From the NCBI RefSeq assembly GCF_001182785.1, contig NZ_CP012099.1, forward strand, positions 3,718,501-3,782,500: a stretch of 64,000 bases of DNA, in the 5' to 3' direction. A program made the position numbers and the translations under genes. Within the stretch, counting starts at the first letter, position 1, and every line of letters begins with the position of its first letter. Below, one piece after another: positions 56,551 to 64,000 of the stretch. Source of the stretch: Bacillus thuringiensis. Its GTDB lineage: Bacteria > Bacillota > Bacilli > Bacillales > Bacillaceae_G. The notes below the pieces were generated by a model that was given only the letters and a program-made list of their open reading frames with translations, was not told the origin of the DNA and ran no database searches.

Positions 56551-57365
56551 TTGCTTCCTTCCTCCTTAAAACCTATGAAACTCAACATTCTTCCTGTCTT
56601 ACCTTGATCACGACGATGAGAGAAAAATAGTTGCTCTTCACAGCTTGTACAAAGAGATGACATTACAATATGCTCTTCTTTTATGCCTGCTTGTACGCAT
56701 AATATACGATTAATTTCTTTTAAATTAATTGCGTACTGCCCGTCAGAAATTTTTTGATGAGGAACAGCACCGTTAATTACTTTCTGTGCTGCTGTTAATA
56801 CACGATCATCCACAACATAACAACAAGATCCGATCGACGGCCCAATTGCAACATGAATTTCATCACTTGAAATACCTTCTGCATTCCACTTTTGAATCAT
56901 TTCCTTTGCAATCTCTTGTACAGTGCCTTTCCATCCAGCATGCGCAAGTCCTATCATACCATGTGATGGTGCATAAAAATAGAGCGGAACACAATCCGCG
57001 TAACAAGACGTTAACAGAACATCTTCATTACTCGTATAAATGCCATCTGTTTTTGAAATGCCGTCCTCATATGAATAGACGCCACTTCCCTTTTCCTGTT
57101 GTCCTACTTTTTCAACATGATGATCATGAACTTGTTCAGAGCAAACCCAGTTTTCTAATGGTTTTTGTAACTTATTTGCTAAAATGCGTCTGTTTTCATG
57201 AACGTTCTCCACGATATCATTCACATGTAATCCTAAATTCATCGCATGAAAGGAGCCCGTACTTATCCCACCATCTTTTGTCGTAAATCCAGCAGTAATG
57301 TTTCCAAGTTCTTTCCACGCTTGTAAATACAGTATACCGTCCACATATTTAAATGGTTCTCTCAT
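56547..57365 (-). CDS. ylmD: Multi-copper-type laccase-domain / purine nucleoside phosphorylase-like protein YlmD
   Basis: The 272-residue protein belongs to the YfiH/PgeF family. It has the conserved SCYADCVPLYFY, GLAHAGWKGTVQEI and IGPSIGSCCYVV segments that hold the metal-binding cysteine and histidines. Described activities in the family include purine nucleoside phosphorolysis and peptidoglycan editing; which applies here is not shown. Lies between ylmC and ylmE. Confidence 0.9.
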   Translation of the reverse strand: MREPFKYVDGILYLQAWKELGNITAGFTTKDGGISTGSFHAMNLGLHVNDIVENVHENRRILANKLQKPLENWVCSEQVHDHHVEKVGQQEKGSGVYSYEDGISKTDGIYTSNEDVLLTSCYADCVPLYFYAPSHGMIGLAHAGWKGTVQEIAKEMIQKWNAEGISSDEIHVAIGPSIGSCCYVVDDRVLTAAQKVINGAVPHQKISDGQYAINLKEINRILCVQAGIKEEHIVMSSLCTSCEEQLFFSHRRDQGKTGRMLSFIGFKEEGSK

Positions 57366-57419
57366 AATAAAGCGGCTCCTTTTAATTAAAATAACAGAAA
57401 AAGCATGGTACTTCCTGTC

Positions 57420-57430
57420 TATTTTACCAT
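57420..57430 (-). promoter_or_regulatory. Possible extended -10 promoter of ylmD
   Basis: Minus-strand TGGTAAAAT (about 57421-57429) has the extended -10 form, about 55 bases before the ylmD start; the -35 is weak. It would give the ylmD-sepF-ylmH group a start of its own. Confidence 0.35.
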
Positions 57431-57484
57431 ACTTTTATTTTTTCATAATCCTAACAGAAAAAAAAGAGGAATTTGTAATATTCT

Positions 57485-57766
57485 TTATGAAATTGTCGGT
57501 GTTTGTATTGATTCTGTTACAGTATTAACAGGATCTACTCTTACAAGTATGACATCCTCCCCAATTTTCACAATTTCCTTCCAAGGAATTACAATTTCAA
57601 CATCTTTTCCAAAAATACCTAGCATACGTGTCTGTTTGGAAATAATAACAGAACAAACTTTCCCTGTGTTCATATCAATTTCAATATCTCCAATATTCCC
57701 AATCCTTTTTCCATCTGAAATATTTATAACATCCTTCATCTGTAACTCTGAAATTCGTATCACCAT
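57485..57766 (-). CDS. ylmC: PRC-barrel protein YlmC (YlmC/YmxH sporulation family)
   Basis: A 93-residue PRC-barrel-like protein starting MVIRISELQMKDVINISDGKRIG. Similar Bacillus proteins (YlmC, YmxH) are linked to sporulation, but their action is unknown. The start at 57764-57766 follows GGGAGAGGA; an in-frame extension of 20 residues is unlike the family. It lies between sigG and ylmD. Confidence 0.88.
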   Translation of the reverse strand: MVIRISELQMKDVINISDGKRIGNIGDIEIDMNTGKVCSVIISKQTRMLGIFGKDVEIVIPWKEIVKIGEDVILVRVDPVNTVTESIQTPTIS

Positions 57767-57901
57767 TTTTATCCTCTCCCTTATATGACGAATTGGAAGC
57801 TGTTTCTCATATTTACAGGAAGCCACCTATACGAAACACCATGCTAGTTTCATTATATGAACACTAATCCCCTACTATGAGCACAAACCATATTACATAT
57901 A

Positions 57902-57932
57902 AAAAGGTCTCACCATAATTGGTGAGACCTTA
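57902..57932 (-). terminator. Terminator of sigG
   Basis: AAGGTCTCACC (57904-57914) pairs perfectly with GGTGAGACCTT (57921-57931), followed by TTTT in the minus direction. It overlaps the sigG stop codon. The 163 bases to ylmC hold no other gene. Confidence 0.85.
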
Positions 57933-58709
57933 TCCTTGAATCGTTTTATTCATTTGTTTAATAGCTGACTTCTCTAAACGTGATACTTGCGCTTGGGAAA
58001 TCCCAATTTCTTCTGCAACTTCCATCTGTGTCTTTCCTTGGAAGAAACGTTTTCTAATAATCATTTTCTCTCGATCATTTAAACGCTTCATTCCTTCTTT
58101 CAACGCTAGTTCTTCAACCCACTGCTCGTCCTTTTGTTTTTCATCACTTAACTGATCCATAACAAAGATAGGATCTCCCCCATCATTATAAATCGGTTCA
58201 AATAATGAAACTGGATCTTGAATCGCGTCTAATGCAAAAACAATTTCTTCATGAGTCACTTCAAGCACTTTTGCAATATCCATTGCTGTTGGTTCTTTTG
58301 AATTTTCTGCAATCAATTTCTCTCTAACTTGTAACGCTTTATACGCAATATCTCGTAATGATCGAGATACGCGAATCGGGTTGTTATCACGCAAATATCT
58401 GCGTATTTCCCCAATAATCATCGGCACAGCATACGTTGAAAATTTTACATTTTGGCCTAAATCAAAATTATCAATGGATTTCATAAGTCCGATGCAACCA
58501 ACTTGAAATAAATCGTCAACATATTCTCCTCTGTTATTAAATCTTTGGATGACGCTCAGTACAAGACGTAAGTTTCCATTCACTAATTTCTCTCTTGCGC
58601 TTATCTCTCCACTTTGCATTTCACGAAATAATTTACGCATTTCATCATTTTTTAGTACGGGAAGTTTAGCTGTATCAACACCGCAAATTTCTACTTTGTT
58701 TCTCGTCAA
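57930..58709 (-). CDS. sigG: Sporulation sigma factor SigG
   Basis: Late forespore sigma factor. The 259-residue protein has region 2 (KLVNGNLRLVLSVIQRFNNRGEYVDDLFQVGCIGL) and region 4 with a helix-turn-helix (GKTQMEVAEEIGISQAQVSRLEKSA). The start is TTG (58707-58709) with AGGAGGG six bases upstream; the open frame extends 30 codons further through the promoter and was not used. It follows sigE and has a sigma-F-like promoter of its own. Confidence 0.94.
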   Translation of the reverse strand: MTRNKVEICGVDTAKLPVLKNDEMRKLFREMQSGEISAREKLVNGNLRLVLSVIQRFNNRGEYVDDLFQVGCIGLMKSIDNFDLGQNVKFSTYAVPMIIGEIRRYLRDNNPIRVSRSLRDIAYKALQVREKLIAENSKEPTAMDIAKVLEVTHEEIVFALDAIQDPVSLFEPIYNDGGDPIFVMDQLSDEKQKDEQWVEELALKEGMKRLNDREKMIIRKRFFQGKTQMEVAEEIGISQAQVSRLEKSAIKQMNKTIQG

Positions 58710-58745
58710 AGTGTTCCCTCCTATCGGGAGTTGCTGTACAGTGTA

Positions 58746-58774
58746 AAGTATTTCCTTTGAAGGGGATTTTATGC
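58746..58774 (-). promoter_or_regulatory. Sigma-F (sigma-G) type promoter of sigG
   Basis: Minus-strand GCATA (58770-58774), a 14-base spacer and GGAAATACTT (58746-58755), which fits the forespore consensus GgnrAnAnTw. It lies 37 bases before the TTG start. sigG is under sigma-F and later sigma-G in B. subtilis. Confidence 0.75.
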
Positions 58775-58830
58775 ATGCGGTTTTCTCTTCATTTTTCATT
58801 TTCGTTATCTCTTCCCATACAACGAAAGAG

Positions 58831-58864
58831 AATAAGACCAGCCTAGATAACGGCTGGTCTTATT
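58831..58864 (-). terminator. Terminator of sigE
   Basis: AATAAGACCAGCC and GGCTGGTCTTATT form a perfect 13-base stem, with a T-rich tail, just after the sigE stop codon. It limits readthrough from the spoIIGA-sigE operon into sigG. Confidence 0.85.
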
Positions 58865-58866
58865 CT

Positions 58867-59586
58867 TTACACCATTTTATTAAATTCTTTTCGTAATCTT
58901 TTTATGATTCTTTTTTCTAAACGTGAAATGTATGACTGTGAAATCCCAAGCATATCCGCCACATCTTTTTGCGTCTTTTCCTCTTCTCCAGCAAGCCCAA
59001 ACCGAAGTTCCATAATTTGTTTTTCACGATCATTTAATTGGTGTAATGCTTTCATTAAAAGGTGACGATCTACAGTAGCTTCTAAATCTTTTGTAATAAT
59101 ATCATCATCTGTACCTAACACGTCAGACAACAACAGTTCATTCCCATCCCAATCAATGTTTAGCGGTTCATCAAAAGAAACTTCCGAACGATTTTTGTTA
59201 TTCCGACGTAAATGCATTAAAATTTCATTTTCTATACAACGCGATGCATATGTTGCTAATTTTATTTTCTTTTCTGGATTAAATGTATTTACCGCTTTAA
59301 TAAGGCCGATTGTTCCTATACTAATTAAATCTTCAATATTTATCCCTGTATTTTCAAACTTTCTTGCTATATATACAACGAGCCTTAAGTTACGTTCAAT
59401 AAGTAATGACCTTGCTGCCTGATCTCCTTTTGGCAATTTATTCAAAAGAACTTCCTCTTCTTCTTTCGTTAACGGTGGTGGCAACGCTTCACTTCCACCA
59501 ATATAATAAATTTCATCGGTCTTAATTCCTAATTTCAGCAATACTTTATACCAAAGGTATACTAAATAAAATTTTAATTTCATCAT
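58867..59586 (-). CDS. sigE: Sporulation sigma factor SigE (pro-sigma-E)
   Basis: First mother-cell sigma factor, made as an inactive precursor. The 239-residue protein starts with a hydrophobic pro-sequence ([21 protein letters not shown], about 27 residues are normally removed by SpoIIGA), then sigma-70 region 2 ([27 protein letters not shown]) and region 4 with a helix-turn-helix ([22 protein letters not shown]). It lies 19 bases after spoIIGA. Confidence 0.96.
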   Translation of the reverse strand: MMKLKFYLVYLWYKVLLKLGIKTDEIYYIGGSEALPPPLTKEEEEVLLNKLPKGDQAARSLLIERNLRLVVYIARKFENTGINIEDLISIGTIGLIKAVNTFNPEKKIKLATYASRCIENEILMHLRRNNKNRSEVSFDEPLNIDWDGNELLLSDVLGTDDDIITKDLEATVDRHLLMKALHQLNDREKQIMELRFGLAGEEEKTQKDVADMLGISQSYISRLEKRIIKRLRKEFNKMV

Positions 59587-59605
59587 ATTATCCCGCCTCT
59601 CATTA

Positions 59606-60523
59606 TTAAGCGATCACCATTTTTTGTGAAATCAACATTTTTGGATGCACAATACATTGATACTCCCCATTAGTAGACAGTTGTTGTGTATTTAATCCAA
59701 TTAATACTTTGTTTACAACAATAGAACTACCTTCATGATCAACTTGCACACTGTCAGGCTTAATTGCCCACAAAAATTGACTTTCTACTCCTACTGCACG
59801 GAAAGGAATTAAACGTAATTTTGTCGCCCAACCAGAATCATTTTCTGGTATTTGAGGAATTTCTGTTTTGGAATAAATTTGTTCTGTTAACCAAGATGGT
59901 AAGCAATGTTCTAATGATGAAACATGCATAATCATAACGGGTGTTTTTGTTAATGGGTCGTAAAGTTGGTTCCCACTGTCAATAAGACCTGCCAGTTCTA
60001 GTTCTTCTTCGGCCAATTGAATTTTTACTTTCACAATTTGGTCATAGTGTATTTTCGTGACCTCTACGCTTTCAATACGCTTTTTAGAAAAATAATAAAT
60101 TACCGGAAAACCAAAAATAACAAATAACCAACTAATTGGATCGCCGTAAGAAATTGACTGAGATTGAACCAATCCATTTACCATTTCATTCGTTTGCAAA
60201 AAGAAATGAGTTCCAATTAATCCTCCGCCAACCATAAAGGTTACAAAGTAAAAAGTAAAAACAGTTTGTGCATAATTTCTAAATGTTGTAAACCCAAATG
60301 CTGTATACACAATAAGCAACGAGTACAGTAGTTTCATAATTGGATGTGTCATCATAGAAGCAAAAGGAGTAAAGGCAAAAATAACAATAGTTGAACCTAT
60401 AAATGCCCCTAACACAAGCCTCCATCTTTTGATCTTCTTTTTTAACACGGTAGCTGTTAATAAAAGCAAAAGAAAATCAATGCAGGCGTTTAACAACCAA
60501 ACAACGTCGGCGTAAACAACCAA
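59606..60523 (-). CDS. spoIIGA: Pro-sigma-E processing protease SpoIIGA
   Basis: Aspartic protease of the septal membrane that cleaves pro-sigma-E after a signal (SpoIIR) from the forespore. The 305-residue product has about five membrane segments in its N-terminal half, then a cytosolic protease domain with the active-site motif DSGN in [11 protein letters not shown]. The start is TTG (60521-60523), six bases after AGAGGTG, giving a protein starting at [12 protein letters not shown]; an upstream ATG 16 codons earlier lacks a binding site. It is first in the operon with sigE. Confidence 0.92.
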   Translation of the reverse strand: MVVYADVVWLLNACIDFLLLLLTATVLKKKIKRWRLVLGAFIGSTIVIFAFTPFASMMTHPIMKLLYSLLIVYTAFGFTTFRNYAQTVFTFYFVTFMVGGGLIGTHFFLQTNEMVNGLVQSQSISYGDPISWLFVIFGFPVIYYFSKKRIESVEVTKIHYDQIVKVKIQLAEEELELAGLIDSGNQLYDPLTKTPVMIMHVSSLEHCLPSWLTEQIYSKTEIPQIPENDSGWATKLRLIPFRAVGVESQFLWAIKPDSVQVDHEGSSIVVNKVLIGLNTQQLSTNGEYQCIVHPKMLISQKMVIA

Positions 60524-60553
60524 ACAATTCACCTCTTTTTTCAAGTTGAGACT

Positions 60554-60587
60554 AGTATAATGCATATCCAATAGGAAAGTGTGTCAA
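60554..60587 (-). promoter_or_regulatory. spoIIG promoter with 22-base spacer
   Basis: Minus-strand TTGACA (60582-60587) and TATACT (60554-60559) are separated by 22 bases, the unusual spacing of the B. subtilis spoIIG promoter, which uses sigma-A plus Spo0A~P. A possible Spo0A box (TTGTCTAGA, 60621-60629) lies upstream. Confidence 0.8.
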
Positions 60588-60718
60588 TTTGCGGAGGTGT
60601 TTTTTTGTTATTTTGTGATTTCTAGACAAAATCTGTCGGTAAAAAATAAAAGTACAAATTCATAGAATGATATACTCTTATTTTCACCAACAAAATATAT
60701 TGAAATATACGAAATAAA

Positions 60719-60745
60719 AAAAGACCTGCTAAACAGGTCTTTTCC
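60719..60745 (-). terminator. Second terminator after ftsZ
   Basis: AAAAGACCTG and CAGGTCTTTT around a five-base loop, with T-runs on both sides. It is a back-up to the one nearer ftsZ, and keeps ftsZ transcription out of the spoIIG promoter. Confidence 0.8.
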
Positions 60746-60757
60746 ATTTAAAAAACA

Positions 60758-60788
60758 AAAAAGGAGCATAAAAGCTCCTTTTTTTATC
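60758..60788 (-). terminator. Terminator of ftsZ
   Basis: AAAAAAGGAGC and GCTCCTTTTTTT around a loop of six bases, overlapping the ftsZ stop codon. Confidence 0.85.
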
Positions 60789-61938
60789 GTCTACGACGGT
60801 TACGTAAAAATGCTGGAATATCGATATCATCTGAATCTGAATGACGCTCATGTACAACTGGCTCTTCACGCTTCATTTCACGTTTTACTTCACGTTGTTT
60901 TGAAGGTTGAGCTACTGGTTGTTGCTGTTGTTGAGTGTGGTTCGCATTCGGACGAATAATTGGTTTTGGTGGTTGAGTTGCAATGCTATCATCAAAACCA
61001 GTTGCAATTACAGTTACAACGATATCATCTTTTAATCCTTCGTTAATAACAGAACCGAAGATCATATTTACTTCTGGATCTGAAGCTGAAGCTACGATAT
61101 CTGCCGCTTCTTGTACTTCATATAAGCTTAAGTTAGCGCCACCCGTAATGTTCATGATAACACCTTGAGCTCCATCAATAGATGTTTCTAGTAATGGACT
61201 AGAAATCGCTTTTTTCGCTGCTTCTGCAGCACGATTTTCCCCGTTACCAGAACCAATCCCCATTAAAGCAGAACCTCTATTAGACATAATTGTCTTTACG
61301 TCTGCAAAGTCTAAGTTAATTAAACCTGGCGTTGCAATTAAATCCGAAATACCTTGAACACCTTGACGTAATACGTTATCAGCTTCACGGAATGCTTCTA
61401 ACATTGGCGTATTTTTATCAACAATCTCTAATAAGCGATCGTTTGGAATTACAATAAGAGTATCTACATTTTCTTTAAATGCTGCAATACCAGATGCTGC
61501 TTGCGTCGCACGCTTACGTCCTTCAAAAGTAAATGGACGTGTTACAACACCAACTGTTAAAGCACCTAATTCTTTTGCAACTTGAGCAACAACTGGAGCT
61601 GCACCAGTTCCAGTTCCACCGCCCATACCAGCAGTTACGAAGACCATATCTGCACCACGAAGTGCTTCTTGGATCTGTTCTTTACTTTCTTCTGCAGCTT
61701 TTTTCCCTACTTCAGGGTTTGCGCCTGCACCAAGTCCACGCGTTAATTTTCCACCAATTTGCATTTTCGTTTCAGCTTTTGATAGATTTAATGCTTGTGC
61801 ATCAGTGTTCACAGCGATAAAGTCTACACCTTGTACACCGTGTTCAATCATACGGTTTACAGCATTGTTTCCGCCACCGCCGACACCGATAACTTTTATA
61901 TTCGCTAATTGATCTTGAGTAGTATCAAACTCTAACAT
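60784..61938 (-). CDS. ftsZ: Cell division protein FtsZ
   Basis: Tubulin-like GTPase of the Z ring. The 384-residue protein has the GTP-binding GGGTGTG at 106-112 and the T7-loop segment NLDFADVK near 210. A glutamine-rich linker (about 320-365) leads to the conserved C-terminal peptide [14 protein letters not shown], where FtsA, SepF and EzrA bind. It lies 39 bases after ftsA. Confidence 0.97.
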   Translation of the reverse strand: MLEFDTTQDQLANIKVIGVGGGGNNAVNRMIEHGVQGVDFIAVNTDAQALNLSKAETKMQIGGKLTRGLGAGANPEVGKKAAEESKEQIQEALRGADMVFVTAGMGGGTGTGAAPVVAQVAKELGALTVGVVTRPFTFEGRKRATQAASGIAAFKENVDTLIVIPNDRLLEIVDKNTPMLEAFREADNVLRQGVQGISDLIATPGLINLDFADVKTIMSNRGSALMGIGSGNGENRAAEAAKKAISSPLLETSIDGAQGVIMNITGGANLSLYEVQEAADIVASASDPEVNMIFGSVINEGLKDDIVVTVIATGFDDSIATQPPKPIIRPNANHTQQQQQPVAQPSKQREVKREMKREEPVVHERHSDSDDIDIPAFLRNRRRR

Positions 61939-61977
61939 GTCGAAATCCCCCTAGAACCTCATTTTTCGTGTCCAATT

Positions 61978-63285
61978 TTAATCCCATAAATAACGGAATA
62001 CACGTTTTACTTTTGACATCATGCGGTCATCATTTTGATTATTATTGTTTTGATTACGAGTTTTTTGTTTTGCAGGTTGCTGTTGTACCGGCGTTGGTGC
62101 TGGTGCTGGTACTGGTTCAAAATGCTCTTGCTTTTCCTGCACATTTTTCCCACGTAATTTAGCTTTTTGATAAGAATGTTTAATTAATCCAACTCCACTT
62201 GTATATTGGGGCTCACGCACACCAATATAATCAGGAGTTGCTACACGAACATTTTCATGTAAAATATCATATGCAAGATCAAGAACACCCGGCATAGAAG
62301 CAATTCCGCCAGTTAGTACATAACCAGAAGCCACTTGCTTTACTCCTAACTTACGCACTTCATCTTGAACAAACATTAAAATTTCCTCTACACGAGCCTC
62401 TATTATATCCGATAATTCCAACTGAGAATATTGTTCTGTTTGATCACTTCCCATAATAGGAACCGTAAACATCTCTTCTTCAGATGCTGTATCATAAAAA
62501 GCATGTCCATATTTCAACTTAATTTGATCTGCATTTTCTGTTGAAGTTTTCAACCCAATCGCAATATCCTTCGTTATATGGTCTCCACCTAATGGTAATA
62601 CGCTCGTCGCTTGTAACTCTCCATCTTTAAAAATAGATAGAGTTGTAGATCCTCCCCCCATATCAACAAGGGCTACTCCTCTATTTTTTTCATCTGAAGA
62701 TATAGCAACTGTTGCAGCCGCTAAAGGTTGAAGACAAATATCAACAATTTCAAGACCTGCTTTTTCTACACAACGAAGTAGGTTATGTAGTAAAGTTCTC
62801 GAGCCTGTAATAAGTGTACCTTCCATTTCTAATCTTACACCGATCATCCCGCGTGGATCGTTAATCTCGTCAAGACCGTCTACGATGAACTGTCGAGGTA
62901 CCACATCAATAAACTCACGTTCTGGAGCAATTGACACAACTTGTGCTGCATCTAGAACGCGTAAGACATCTTCATTCCCGATTTCACGATCTTCATTTGA
63001 AACAGCGACTACTCCGTGACAAGGAAGTAGCTGTACCTGGTTTGCATTGACACCTACTACAACTTGCTCAATGTGGATTCCCACCATGCGCTCAGCTTGT
63101 TCAATTGCTTTTTTAATTGATCGAACAGTCTCGTCTATATCAACTATCGATCCCTTCTTTAAACCATTTGATTTTACATTTCCAACACCAATAATGTTTA
63201 AGCTGTCATTAACCATTTCACCAATGATGACTTTAACATTGGATGTACCGATGTCAAGACTAACATATATTTCATTGCTGTTCAT
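61978..63285 (-). CDS. ftsA: Cell division protein FtsA
   Basis: Actin-like ATPase that tethers FtsZ to the membrane. The 435-residue protein has the phosphate-binding loop VSLDIGTSNVKVIIGE, the second motif LVDMGGGSTTLSIF and the conserved YVLTGGIASMPGV. The end is a proline- and asparagine-rich linker (about 385-420) and an amphipathic helix (SKVKRVFRYLWD) that binds membrane. It is followed by ftsZ. Confidence 0.96.
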   Translation of the reverse strand: MNSNEIYVSLDIGTSNVKVIIGEMVNDSLNIIGVGNVKSNGLKKGSIVDIDETVRSIKKAIEQAERMVGIHIEQVVVGVNANQVQLLPCHGVVAVSNEDREIGNEDVLRVLDAAQVVSIAPEREFIDVVPRQFIVDGLDEINDPRGMIGVRLEMEGTLITGSRTLLHNLLRCVEKAGLEIVDICLQPLAAATVAISSDEKNRGVALVDMGGGSTTLSIFKDGELQATSVLPLGGDHITKDIAIGLKTSTENADQIKLKYGHAFYDTASEEEMFTVPIMGSDQTEQYSQLELSDIIEARVEEILMFVQDEVRKLGVKQVASGYVLTGGIASMPGVLDLAYDILHENVRVATPDYIGVREPQYTSGVGLIKHSYQKAKLRGKNVQEKQEHFEPVPAPAPTPVQQQPAKQKTRNQNNNNQNDDRMMSKVKRVFRYLWD

Positions 63286-63685
63286 TCTTTGGCACCTCCT
63301 TCTTTATTTATACCATACAACTCAATATATGGAACAACAATCGCAACTTTACTATTTATAAGAAAAATATTCAACGTCTTTATACGTTTCCCTTTTTTAA
63401 CCCTATATTTTTCTTATTTTTATTTAGCATTTCAATTAAGAATATCGCAGTAAACTATAAATAACTGCTTATCTTGAAATAATTCTATTTCGAGTGTAAA
63501 GTTTACCGCCAAGTATAAGTCTACACTAAGATGTACTCATAGAAAAGTGAAACTTGTACCAATACTAGTATGAATCTAAGAATTTTTACATATTTTTCAT
63601 CAAATGAACCATTCTTCTAAATTCGTATACATATAATAGAACATTCGTTTCGTTTTTTCTGCTATAAGCAACGAAAACTACCATT
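63286..63685. promoter_or_regulatory. AT-rich intergenic region divIB / ftsA
   Basis: These 400 bases hold no gene that I can see; in B. subtilis ylxW, ylxX and sbp lie here. On the minus strand two -10-like boxes stand out: TATACT at 63512-63517 and an extended TGGTATAAA near 63307-63315, both with weak -35 sides. AAAGAAGGAGGTG is the ftsA ribosome binding site. No sigma-H-type site was recognised. Confidence 0.4.
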
Positions 63686-64000
63686 CTATTCTTTTTTTTC
63701 TTCCGCACCTAATTCTTTCGTATATGCACCTACTTCTAAGTCAATTAATACCTTCTTACCTGGCTCAATTGTTTTTAAAATAAGTGGATAGGCTTCCATA
63801 CGTTTTGCGAAATTTTGAATCGTAGTGCTCACTTCATAACCTTCATTCATATATAAAGTAAGATGATCTTCATTCGCATTCGTTGGTGAATAGCGAATCT
63901 CCGAAATAGATTTTAAAATAGCTGGTGTTAATTTTTCTAGTTCAGCGATTAACTCCTTCATTTTCTCTTCTTTAAAAGGTTCGAAAATCGGTGCTGCAAC
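63686..64000 (-). CDS. divIB: Cell division protein DivIB (FtsQ), C-terminal part
   Basis: Only the last 104 codons are inside the window; the gene continues past the right edge, so the ATG at 63961 is internal (the frame stays open to 64000, reading AAPIFEPFKEEKM). DivIB is a single-pass membrane protein of the divisome, in complex with DivIC and FtsL. Visible is the end of the extracytoplasmic beta domain (LYMNEGYEVSTTIQNFAKRM, and KVLIDLEVGAYTKEL) and a charged tail. Its position upstream of ftsA supports the name. Confidence 0.9.
   Translation of the reverse strand, partial: VAAPIFEPFKEEKMKELIAELEKLTPAILKSISEIRYSPTNANEDHLTLYMNEGYEVSTTIQNFAKRMEAYPLILKTIEPGKKVLIDLEVGAYTKELGAEEKKE

Noticed and set aside
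56786..57286. 166-codon open frame on the plus strand
   Set aside because: Antisense to ylmD; histidine- and leucine-rich text is typical of a shadow frame in AT-rich DNA.
58710..58799. 30-codon extension of sigG
   Set aside because: It overlaps the sigma-F-type promoter; the TTG start has a good ribosome binding site and the usual protein length.
60621..60640. Firm assignment of Spo0A boxes upstream of spoIIGA
   Set aside because: The candidates (TTGTCTAGA and CGACAGA) each differ from the consensus core, so they are mentioned only as possible.

Overview
The window is a compact, AT-rich, almost wholly chromosomal-core segment of an endospore-forming Firmicute. Gene order follows the Bacillus smc-to-ftsA region, read here mostly on the minus strand, and protein lengths and sequences match what I recall of the Bacillus cereus group (anthracis/cereus/thuringiensis). 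This is recognition from memory, not a search. Sporulation genes (spoVM, sigE, spoIIGA, sigG) confirm a spore former. I saw no tRNA, rRNA, CRISPR array, insertion sequence, prophage or obviously broken gene.

Layout from left to right. 1-5.1 kb: 5' end of smc, then rnc, acpP, fabG, fabD, plsX, fapR (fatty-acid and phospholipid synthesis) behind a promoter carrying a FapR operator. 5.2-9.6 kb: recG, fakA (yloV), yloU. 9.9-10.3 kb: rpmB, the only plus-strand gene in the left 28 kb, and the 26-codon gene spoVM. 10.3-19.6 kb: thiN, a structured intergenic repeat, rpe, rsgA, prkC, prpC, rlmN, rsmB, fmt, def. 19.6-25.5 kb: priA, coaBC, rpoZ, gmk, remA, yicC-type gene. 25.6-30.1 kb: a P-type Ca2+ ATPase, divergent from rqcH.

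30.1-36.8 kb is the one accessory block: an LprI-domain lipoprotein, an M24 aminopeptidase behind a near-perfect sigma-54 promoter, a DinB-family protein, two tandem paralogous small membrane proteins, a multi-pass permease, a DUF2651-like membrane protein and a HAD phosphatase. In B. subtilis the cysH sulfate-assimilation operon sits at this place.

36.8-48.6 kb: the complete UMP-synthesis operon pyrR-pyrP-pyrB-pyrC-carA-carB-pyrK-pyrD-pyrF-pyrE, with three PyrR attenuators (before pyrR, pyrP and pyrB). 48.6-57.8 kb: rluD-type gene, lspA, ylyA-type gene, ileS with a T-box leader (AUC specifier), divIVA, ylmH, ylmG, sepF, ylmE, ylmD, ylmC. 57.9-64 kb: sigG, sigE, spoIIGA, ftsZ, ftsA and the 3' end of divIB.

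The most rewarding signals are regulatory: the sigma-54 promoter at 31591-31606, the 22-bp-spaced spoIIG-type promoter, a Spo0A-box-like site before divIVA, a sigma-F-type promoter before sigG, the FapR operator, and the repeat near rpe. I found no convincing entirely new multi-gene system. The least understood genes are the paralogous membrane pair, the permease and the lipoprotein between 30 and 36 kb.
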